Positions 5,059 through 11,280 of a stretch of DNA of 11,280 nucleotides are shown here, piece after piece. The DNA is taken from positions 1 to 11,280 of the forward strand of contig JAHJFW010000082.1 of NCBI GenBank assembly GCA_018824765.1. The letters are read 5' to 3'. Made by a program: the position numbers and the translations under genes. The notes beneath the pieces were generated by a model that had not been told where the DNA came from, did no database searches, and was given only the letters and a program-made list of their open reading frames with translations. Numbering within the stretch: position 1 is the first letter of the stretch; every line of letters starts with the position of its first letter. The DNA is from Patescibacteria group bacterium (GTDB taxonomy: Bacteria; Patescibacteriota; Patescibacteriia; 2-12-FULL-60-25).

Positions 5059-8000
5059 ATGTCTTTCTTCCAAACAGAAAACATCAAGACCACGGATTTT
5101 GACGCCATTCGCTTGAAATTGGCGTCGCCGGAAGTTATTCGGGCGTGGTCATACGGGGAGGTTTCCAAGCCGGAGACCATAAATTACAGGACGCAGAAGC
5201 CGGAAAAATCCGGGTTGTTCGCAGAAGAAATTTTCGGCCCGTCCAAAGACTGGGAATGTTATTGCGGCAAATACAAAAAAATAAGATACAAAGGAATAGT
5301 TTGCGACAAATGCGGAGTCGAGGTTACGCACTCGCTCGTGCGCCGTGAGCGCATGGGGCACATTGAACTTGCCGCACCAGTCTCACATATTTGGTTTTTG
5401 CGCGGCGTGCCCTCGCGTATCGGAACGGTGCTGGATTTGTCCGTGCAGGCCATGGAAAAGGTGGTGTATTTTGCCTCTTTCATCATTACCGATGTGAATG
5501 AAGATTTGCGCACACAGGTCATCGAACAGATAAGGACCGAGTACAAGGGCAAGCGCAAGGCGATTGAATCCGAGTATGAGCGCGAAGTAAAGCTCATCAA
5601 TGAAAAGGCGGCACCCGCCGAGAAAAAGGCAGAGGGCGACAGCATTGAGAGCGCTTTGGATAAGGCGCAGGGAACCAAGGAGCGACGTTTGCAGGAATTG
5701 GACGAGGATTTTAACACTGCTGACAAAGAACTTAAGGACCTTAAGCCGCTAAAGATTTTGTCGGAAAACGAGTATCATTCTTTGTCATTGAAATACGGCC
5801 ATGTATTCGAGGCGAAAATCGGGGCGGAAGCCATCAATGAGCTACTCGGCAAGATTGACGTGGCAGCCACGGCAGCTGTTTTGCAGGATGAGTTACCGAC
5901 CGCTTCAGAAGCCAAAAAGGACCGTATCATCAGGCGCCTGAAGCTTTTGAAATCATTACTGAACCAACAGCTCGAACCAAGTTGGATGGTCCTGAAGGTC
6001 ATCCCAATCATTCCGCCGGATTTGCGTCCGATGGTTGCGCTCGACGGCGGGCGTTTTGCGACTTCGGATTTGAACGACTTGTACCGCCGCGTCATAAACC
6101 GCAATAACCGTTTGAAGCGCTTGCTTGAGTTGAACGCACCGGAAGTCATCACGCGTAATGAAAAGCGCATGTTGCAGGAAGCGGTTGACGCACTGATTGA
6201 CAACAGCGCGCGCCATTCGAAAACCGTAATTGCAGCCACCGGAAAAAAGCGCCAGCTGAAGTCCTTGTCAGACAGTTTAAAGGGCAAGCAGGGGCGTTTC
6301 CGCCAGAACCTTTTAGGCAAACGCATCGATTATTCCGGCCGTTCGGTCATTGTCGTAGGCCCGACTTTGGAGTTCCATCAATGCGGCCTGCCGAAGATCA
6401 TGGCTTTGGAATTGTTCAGGCCGTTTATTATCGCTGAACTCATTAAGCGCGAATTGGTGCATAACATCCGCAGCGCCAACCGCTTTATCGAAGCTGACAA
6501 TTCAGAGGTTTGGGATATTTTGGAAGTCATTGCCGCTGATGCCGTAGTACTTCTGAACCGCGCGCCGACTCTGCATCGTTTGGGCATCCAAGGTTTTCAA
6601 CCGGTGCTGATCGAAGGCAAGGCAATCCAGATCCATCCGATGGTTTGCCCGGCCTTTAATGCGGACTTTGACGGAGACCAGATGGCTGTGCATGTGCCTT
6701 TGACGCAAGAGGCGAAAGAGGAAGCCAAGAATATCATGTTGTCCAGCCGCAACCTGCTTAAACCAGCCACCGGCCAGCCGGTAGCGCGTCCGGATAAGGA
6801 TATTGCTTGGGGTTGTTACTATATGACGACCGCGCTCGATCCAGAGAACGGGAAGATTAAGATTTTTGGGACGGCGGAAGATGCGGTTTATGCTTATCAG
6901 GCAGGATACCTAAGTATTCGGGAAAAGATGAAAACGCGTTTGCAGTCCGGCGGCGAAGTGGTTGAAACCACGGTTGGACGCATCATTTTGAACCGTTTAT
7001 TTCCGCAGGAAATCGGGTTTCGCAATGAAGTCATCGGAACCAAGCAGTTGGGTGAAATCACGCGCACCTGTTTGGAATTGAGCGGCTTTGAAAGGACTGC
7101 GAGATTTTTGGACGAAGTTAAAAATACCGGTTTTGCCTACATCACCAAGTCGGGTTTCTCATACGGAATGGGTGATTTGCCGAAGCTGACCAGCAAGCAA
7201 GACTTATTAGATGAGGGCGATGGCAAGGTTGAGACGATCGAAGAGCAGTATCGCGAGGGTTTGTTGACCAAGAAAGAACGTTACACGCAAATCATCAAGG
7301 TTTGGACTGATGTAAAAGACAGGATTCAGAAATTGTCCAAGGAATCGTTGGATAAAGAAGGTACGGTTTTCTCAATGATCGACTCCGGAGCCCGCGGTTC
7401 AGTCGGGCAGCTGACTAATGTTATCGGTATGAAAGGCTTGGTCGCCAATCCGGCGGGAGACATTATCGAGTTGCCGATCAAATCCTCACTCCGAGAAGGT
7501 TTGGACGTGTTGGAATACTTCATTTCATCTCATGGAACCAGAAAAGGTTTGACTGACACGGCTTTAAAAACCGCTAACGCCGGTTATCTTACCCGGCGTT
7601 TGGTGGATGTGGCGCAAGACGTGATCATTACGGCGGATGATTGCGGCGATACCGAAGGCGTGGTGTTGACGCATGAGGAGTGTGAAGAAATCGGCGAACC
7701 GTTGTTGACTCGTTTGATGGGCCGCGTAACCGTAAAAGACATTAAAGATACCGTGTCAAAAAAGACAATAGTTAAAAAAGGACATCCGATTACTGAAGAG
7801 AATATCCGCGCCTTGCAGGCTATGGAAAAGCCGTTGCAAAGCGCGCAGGTGAGATCGGTTTTGACATGTAAGTTGCGCAGCGGACTTTGCCGGCAGTGCT
7901 ATGGTTACGATTTGGCGTATAACCAGCTCGTCAAACTTGGCACAGCGGCCGGTATTATCGCGGCCCAGTCAATCGGTGAACCTGGAACGCAGCTGACCAT

Positions 8001-9006
8001 GCGTACCTTCCATACTGGAGGCGTGGCCGGAACCGATATTACGCAGGGCTTGCCTCGCGTTGAAGAATTGTTTGAAGCGCGCTCCCCTAAACACAAGGCT
8101 GTGATCGCGGATGTTGCCGGTAAAATCACGATAGACCAAGGTGAACGGCGTTTGCTTGAAACGCCCAGCGGCGAACGCGTCTTGGATACGGAATCCGGCG
8201 GCAAGGTTATCAAGATCGAGCATCTCGCCGTCCAAGAGGATAAATACGTGAAAGAAAAAGTTGCGGACCAGATTAAGGTCCAAGACGGAGATAAGGTGGA
8301 AGAAGGAGAAGTCCTGATAGTGCGCAAAAATGAAGACGAGGTTTTGGCCGAACATTCAGGCGCGGTAAAAGTCGAGGGAAAATACGTGTCTGTAGTGTGG
8401 GAGGGGAACCAGTTTAAAGAGTTGCCCGTCCCAATCGGTTATCAGTTATTCGTAAAAGATGGCGATGAGGTCGAGGTCGGACAGCCGTTGACTGAAGGGC
8501 ACTTGGACTTGCTTCAGCTCTTCCGTTTGAAAGGACGGGATGCGGTTATGCGTTATCTGTTGCGTGAAATTCTGTATATTTATGCTTCGCAGGGACAAAA
8601 ATTAAATGCCAAGCATATTGAGATTATCGTCAGGCAAATGTTCTCACGCTCTTATGTCAAAGATGCCGGAGAAACAATTTTGTTGCCGGGCGAAGTGGTT
8701 GAAAAATTGCGCGCCGAAGCGGAAAATGAACGCGCCGAGTCAGAGAATTTGCAGCCGGCTGAATTGGAGGATTTGTTTATGGGCATTACCAAAGTGTCTT
8801 TAACCACAGAATCTTTCCTGTCAGCAGCGTCTTTCCAGGAAACTGCCAAGGTGTTGATTAATGCCGCCATTACCGGCAAGACCGATAAGCTTGAAGGTTT
8901 GAAAGAAAATGTGATTATCGGCCGTTTGATTCCGGCGGGGACGGGCTTCGGGATAATTCATGGTGTAGAAGAGAAGCCGCAAATGGAAAAAGCGGAAACC
9001 GCGTAA
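5059..9006 (+). CDS. rpoC: DNA-directed RNA polymerase subunit beta'
   Basis: This is the beta' subunit, which carries the catalytic magnesium, bridge helix and trigger loop of RNA polymerase. From ATG 5059 (MSFFQTENIK) it has 1315 residues; a TTG at 5050 would add three. No Shine-Dalgarno is visible for either, and translational coupling to rpoB 42 bases upstream is likely. It contains the N-terminal zinc site C67, C69, C82 and C85, the catalytic NADFDGDQ at 534-541 with D536, D538 and D540, the second zinc site C862, C937, C944 and C947, the conserved GARGSVGQLTNVIGMKGLVA block, and QLTMRTFHTGGVAGTDITQG of the trigger loop from residue 978. Residues about 146-233 form a charged, probably coiled-coil insertion in the clamp that E. 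coli and B. subtilis lack. A strong terminator follows 11 bases after the stop codon. Confidence 0.98.
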   Translation: MSFFQTENIKTTDFDAIRLKLASPEVIRAWSYGEVSKPETINYRTQKPEKSGLFAEEIFGPSKDWECYCGKYKKIRYKGIVCDKCGVEVTHSLVRRERMGHIELAAPVSHIWFLRGVPSRIGTVLDLSVQAMEKVVYFASFIITDVNEDLRTQVIEQIRTEYKGKRKAIESEYEREVKLINEKAAPAEKKAEGDSIESALDKAQGTKERRLQELDEDFNTADKELKDLKPLKILSENEYHSLSLKYGHVFEAKIGAEAINELLGKIDVAATAAVLQDELPTASEAKKDRIIRRLKLLKSLLNQQLEPSWMVLKVIPIIPPDLRPMVALDGGRFATSDLNDLYRRVINRNNRLKRLLELNAPEVITRNEKRMLQEAVDALIDNSARHSKTVIAATGKKRQLKSLSDSLKGKQGRFRQNLLGKRIDYSGRSVIVVGPTLEFHQCGLPKIMALELFRPFIIAELIKRELVHNIRSANRFIEADNSEVWDILEVIAADAVVLLNRAPTLHRLGIQGFQPVLIEGKAIQIHPMVCPAFNADFDGDQMAVHVPLTQEAKEEAKNIMLSSRNLLKPATGQPVARPDKDIAWGCYYMTTALDPENGKIKIFGTAEDAVYAYQAGYLSIREKMKTRLQSGGEVVETTVGRIILNRLFPQEIGFRNEVIGTKQLGEITRTCLELSGFERTARFLDEVKNTGFAYITKSGFSYGMGDLPKLTSKQDLLDEGDGKVETIEEQYREGLLTKKERYTQIIKVWTDVKDRIQKLSKESLDKEGTVFSMIDSGARGSVGQLTNVIGMKGLVANPAGDIIELPIKSSLREGLDVLEYFISSHGTRKGLTDTALKTANAGYLTRRLVDVAQDVIITADDCGDTEGVVLTHEECEEIGEPLLTRLMGRVTVKDIKDTVSKKTIVKKGHPITEENIRALQAMEKPLQSAQVRSVLTCKLRSGLCRQCYGYDLAYNQLVKLGTAAGIIAAQSIGEPGTQLTMRTFHTGGVAGTDITQGLPRVEELFEARSPKHKAVIADVAGKITIDQGERRLLETPSGERVLDTESGGKVIKIEHLAVQEDKYVKEKVADQIKVQDGDKVEEGEVLIVRKNEDEVLAEHSGAVKVEGKYVSVVWEGNQFKELPVPIGYQLFVKDGDEVEVGQPLTEGHLDLLQLFRLKGRDAVMRYLLREILYIYASQGQKLNAKHIEIIVRQMFSRSYVKDAGETILLPGEVVEKLRAEAENERAESENLQPAELEDLFMGITKVSLTTESFLSAASFQETAKVLINAAITGKTDKLEGLKENVIIGRLIPAGTGFGIIHGVEEKPQMEKAETA

Positions 9007-9017
9007 GCCATAAATGC

Positions 9018-9045
9018 AAAACCCGCCACGAGGCGGGTTTTGGTT
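9018..9045 (+). terminator. Intrinsic terminator of the rpoBC operon
   Basis: AAAACCCGCC (9018-9027) and GGCGGGTTTT (9032-9041) form a perfect 10-bp stem with loop ACGA, followed by GGTTTG. The stem itself supplies the T tract, and the flanking A and T runs would let it work in both directions. It starts 11 bases after the rpoC stop codon. Confidence 0.9.
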
Positions 9046-9129
9046 TGCGGATAACTTCCTCTTCACTTACCATTTCTTTTATACTCCTCTATATGCCAAG
9101 CATTAAGCGCCGAATAAATTATTATGGCC

Positions 9130-9144
9130 AACCTTATAAAGGTT
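9130..9144. promoter_or_regulatory. Dyad upstream of yebC, possible operator or hairpin
   Basis: AACCTT (9130-9135) and AAGGTT (9139-9144) are perfect 6-bp arms around ATA, flanked by CC and TTGG. The dyad lies about 50 bases before yebC in an AT-rich gap and contains TATAAA. No convincing -35/-10 pair could be assigned in 9046-9195; TATACT at 9080-9085 has no good -35. Confidence 0.35.
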
Positions 9145-9195
9145 TTGGACATTTGTATATTTTAACTTGTTTGGTATTTGGAATTTGTCTAAAAT

Positions 9196-9888
9196 ATGTC
9201 CCGTCATTCCAAATGGCATAAGGTCAAACAATTTAAAGGCGCGGTTGACGCCAAGCGTTCGGCGTCGTTTACGAAACTCGCCCGCGAGATCATGGTTGCA
9301 GTCCGCGAGAAAGGGCCTGATCCGGGCATGAATGTCCGCTTGAAGGTTGCGATAGAACGGGCGAAAAAAGCTTCCATGCCTAAGGACAATATCGAGCGCG
9401 CGGTATTGCGTGGCGCCGGCAATGAGGCCGAGGGCCGGCTCGAGACCCTGCTATATGAGGCTTATGCGCCGGGCGGAACGGCGTTGATCATAGAATGCGT
9501 TACGGACAACAGGAATCGGACTGCTAATGACGTGAAGCATCTTTTGACGAAACACGGCGCAACCTTGGCCGCCGCTGGCGCGGTAACTTATCTTTTTGAC
9601 CGCAAAGGCGTAATAATAGTCAGTGATAATTTTTCGCCGGATCGCGAACTCGCGTTTATTGAAGCCGGCGCAGAAGATATAAAGGACGGGAAGATTTTTT
9701 GCTCGCCGCAAGACCTCGCACGTGTTGCCGAAGCGTCATCAGGCCTTAAAGTCGAGTCAGCGGATTTTGAATGGATTCCAAAAATGACGATTGAAACCAA
9801 TGAAGAAGCCGGTACGGTTTTGGAAGAATTGATTGATGCTTTGGAGGAGCTGGATGATGTGTCGCACGTGTATACTAATGCCGCTTGA
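9196..9888 (+). CDS. yebC: YebC/PmpR family protein (TACO1 homologue)
   Basis: The product has 230 residues, slightly shorter than the usual 235-250. It starts MSRHSKWHKVKQFKGAVDAK, the family's GHSKWxxIKxxK signature with Gly replaced by Arg. It continues through FTKLAREIMVAVREKGPDP, MPKDNIERAVLRGAG, YEAYAPGGTALIIECVTDN and the C-terminal acidic stretch. Family members were annotated as DNA-binding regulators (PmpR); more recent work links YebC/TACO1 proteins to relief of ribosome stalling on proline-rich sequences, so the role here is family inference. The ATG at 9196 has no Shine-Dalgarno; the GTC-rich context offers no better start. ruvC begins 4 or 25 bases after the stop codon, the common yebC-ruvC order. 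The terminator at 9018-9045 separates it from rpoC, so it needs its own promoter. Confidence 0.95.
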   Translation: MSRHSKWHKVKQFKGAVDAKRSASFTKLAREIMVAVREKGPDPGMNVRLKVAIERAKKASMPKDNIERAVLRGAGNEAEGRLETLLYEAYAPGGTALIIECVTDNRNRTANDVKHLLTKHGATLAAAGAVTYLFDRKGVIIVSDNFSPDRELAFIEAGAEDIKDGKIFCSPQDLARVAEASSGLKVESADFEWIPKMTIETNEEAGTVLEELIDALEELDDVSHVYTNAA

Positions 9889-9913
9889 AATTATGGCCCG
9901 TAACTCGCAACAA

Positions 9914-10405
9914 ATGTCCCTACGTATTCTCGGCATTGACCCCGGCTTCGGCAGGACGGGTTTGGGAGTGGTGGATATAAAAGCAGGAGTTTCAACATAC
10001 GTTTGGCATGATGTGATAGAAACGGATAAAAGCGAAGATTTTTCAGCGCGGTTGCGTATTATCAGGGACGATATACAAGAGGCAATTCGTCGGTTCCATC
10101 CACAGTGCGCGGCGGTTGAATCCCTTTTTTTTCAAACAAACGTGCGAACGGCGATGAAGGTCGGTATGGCGCGCGGCGTGATTTTACTTACGTTGGCTGA
10201 CGCGGGAATTCCAATTGTTGAGCTAAATCCCAATCAGGTAAAACAGGGGATTGCAGGTTATGGTAGTGCGGACAAAAAACAAGTGCTTGGCATGGTGGTG
10301 CGGCTGCTAAAATTAAAAACAGAGCCCAAGCTTGATGATGCTTCCGATGCCCTCGCCCTCGCTATTGTTGGCGGATATGCCTGGAAGACTGGTACAATTA
10401 GATAA
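9914..10405 (+). CDS. ruvC: Crossover junction endodeoxyribonuclease RuvC
   Basis: RuvC is the Holliday-junction resolvase that cuts recombination intermediates symmetrically as a dimer, normally with the RuvAB branch-migration motor. From ATG 9914 the product has 163 residues, typical for the family, and opens MSLRILGIDPGFGRTGLGVV. The four catalytic acids are visible: D9 in GIDPG, E69 in AAVESLFFQTN, and D142 and D145 in LDDASDALALA. The conserved NPNQVKQGIAGYGSADKKQV block is present. An ATG at 9893 would add seven residues (MARNSQQ) and sits 4 bases after the yebC stop codon; neither start has a Shine-Dalgarno. I prefer 9914 because the family begins just before the GIDPG strand. No ruvA or ruvB lies in the window. 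Confidence 0.95.
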   Translation: MSLRILGIDPGFGRTGLGVVDIKAGVSTYVWHDVIETDKSEDFSARLRIIRDDIQEAIRRFHPQCAAVESLFFQTNVRTAMKVGMARGVILLTLADAGIPIVELNPNQVKQGIAGYGSADKKQVLGMVVRLLKLKTEPKLDDASDALALAIVGGYAWKTGTIR

Positions 10406-10411
10406 ATAACT

Positions 10412-10432
10412 AATGACGAATGACGAATGATG
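10412..10432. repeat. AATGACG heptad repeat
   Basis: Three tandem heptads, AATGACG, AATGACG and AATGATG, begin 7 bases after the ruvC stop codon. Looser echoes (CAATGACGG, GGCGAATGAAG, CTGATGAC) continue to about 10515. I recall similar heptad stretches between genes in CPR genomes. A 25-codon frame (10430-10507) passes through it without a ribosome binding site and is not called. Confidence 0.6.
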
Positions 10433-10510
10433 GAAAAATTTTCAATTTACAATGACGGAGAAGAGGAATGGCGAATGAAGTATGAAGGGATGAGCAAATT
10501 TGAATAACTG

Positions 10511-11280
10511 ATGACAAAAATAATGGAAAACGATAAATCACATCTCCTCCGCGATGAAGTTACCGGCGATTGGGTCGTTGTGGCTCCAAAACGCCGTTTG
10601 CGTCCGGATGGAATCAAAAACGACAAACGTCGCGATCCTTTTGACGTGGTGCATTTAAAAAAAGAATCCATCATCGCTTCATACGGTCGCGGAGAAAAGA
10701 AAATGGTTGTAGTTGAGAATCTTTTTCCTATTTTTCATCCGCGCCAAGAAGTTTTAGGCAGACAGGAAATAATTGTCGAAGGCCAGCGCATAATGCGGTT
10801 TTGGGATTGCGGAGCGTCAAGGATAACTTCACTCTTGGACGCATTCTCTAAGCGATTTTTGGTTTTGCGCCGCGACAAAATGATAAAGTACCTACAAGCC
10901 TTTAAGAATGAAGGAGTAGAAGCGGGTGCATCGCAACCGCATCCGCACTCACAAATTTTTGCGCTGTCATTTGTTCCGGAACGCTTGCGCGATGAGGCAA
11001 AACGACGTCGTTCCGCGCTAAAACGTCTAAAGATGACGAGTCATGCGCATGCTCTTTCGTTAGCAGTCGTAGATCGAATAATATATTCTGATAAACTGGT
11101 AGTCGCTTTTGCAAATCCTGCGGGGCGTTTTGCTTATGAGGTTAGGATTTTGCCACGCCGAAGAATTGATAATCTAACCGAGACTACGCCGGCCGAACGT
11201 CGTGCGTTGGCTAAGGCGCTGCATTCGCTTTTGCCGCTTATGAAGAAGCGGAAGTTTTCATATAATTTTTTCTTTCACGA
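10511..11280 (+). CDS. galT: GalT-like nucleotidyltransferase, 3' end outside window
   Basis: Similarity is to galactose-1-phosphate uridylyltransferases of the HIT superfamily, which exchange UMP between UDP-glucose and galactose-1-phosphate through a uridylylated histidine. The first 256 codons are visible and the frame is open at the window edge; family members have about 320-350 residues. Landmarks are LLRDEVTGDWVVVAPKR at the N-terminus, ENLFPIF, FKNEGVEAGASQPHPHSQ with the likely nucleophile H146 and Q148, and the second-domain strand FAYEVRILPRR. The usual zinc ligands are missing: RRDPFD (40-45) replaces the CPFC-type pair, and no histidine follows EIIVE. ADP-sugar phosphorylase-like relatives share this fold, so substrate is uncertain. 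An in-frame TAA six bases upstream fixes the start near ATG 10511 (or ATG 10523); no Shine-Dalgarno is seen. Confidence 0.85.
   Translation, partial: MTKIMENDKSHLLRDEVTGDWVVVAPKRRLRPDGIKNDKRRDPFDVVHLKKESIIASYGRGEKKMVVVENLFPIFHPRQEVLGRQEIIVEGQRIMRFWDCGASRITSLLDAFSKRFLVLRRDKMIKYLQAFKNEGVEAGASQPHPHSQIFALSFVPERLRDEAKRRRSALKRLKMTSHAHALSLAVVDRIIYSDKLVVAFANPAGRFAYEVRILPRRRIDNLTETTPAERRALAKALHSLLPLMKKRKFSYNFFFH

Noticed and set aside
2149..8355. Long antisense frames within rpoB and rpoC
   Set aside because: All are shadows of strongly conserved sense-strand genes with no start signals of their own.
10430..10507. 25-codon frame in frame with and just upstream of the galT-like gene
   Set aside because: It has no ribosome binding site, lies in the heptad repeat, and ends in a stop codon six bases before the galT-like start. 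It could be an upstream peptide, but nothing supports it.

Overview
This looks like a chromosomal fragment of a Candidate Phyla Radiation (Patescibacteria) bacterium, most likely a Parcubacteria lineage. That placement is inference. It rests on compact RpoB and RpoC proteins of bacterial type, a lysine/glutamate-rich insertion in the RpoC clamp region, housekeeping genes without clear Shine-Dalgarno sequences, the GC-rich palindrome CCTGCCTGCCGGCAGGCAGG and AATGACG heptads between genes. I associate the last two from memory with CPR assemblies; no search was run.

Layout. (1) Positions 1-960 are GC-rich (38 of 60 bases in 1-60 and 42 of 60 in 601-660 are G or C). They hold no recognisable conserved gene. 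On the minus strand there are three very small reading frames (25, 31 and 80 codons), each behind a strong Shine-Dalgarno sequence, interleaved with many near-perfect hairpins, including a two-hairpin cassette present twice. (2) Positions 961-1533 are AT-rich (20 of 60 G or C in 1141-1200) and form a divergent control region. A near-consensus minus-strand promoter drives a predicted, strongly folded RNA of about 175 nt that ends at an intrinsic terminator. A plus-strand promoter, a perfect 10-bp dyad and several leader hairpins lie before rpoB. (3) Positions 1534-9006 are the rpoB-rpoC operon, encoding the two catalytic subunits of RNA polymerase, closed by a strong intrinsic terminator. (4) Positions 9196-10405 are yebC and ruvC, a common bacterial pair (YebC/PmpR/TACO1-family protein and Holliday-junction resolvase). 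(5) Positions 10511-11280 are the first 256 codons of a GalT-like nucleotidyltransferase that runs off the window.

How it fits together. The right-hand 9.7 kb is ordinary core machinery on the plus strand: transcription (rpoB, rpoC), a YebC-family factor, recombination (ruvC) and sugar-nucleotide metabolism (galT-like). The unexplained part is the divergent minus-strand unit to the left of rpoB. It has its own promoter, a structured and terminated leader or small RNA, and downstream GC-rich tiny frames embedded in repeated hairpins. It could be a small-RNA gene followed by separate small genes, an attenuated leader controlling those frames, or an array of structured RNA elements in which the frames are incidental. 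The sequence alone does not decide between these.
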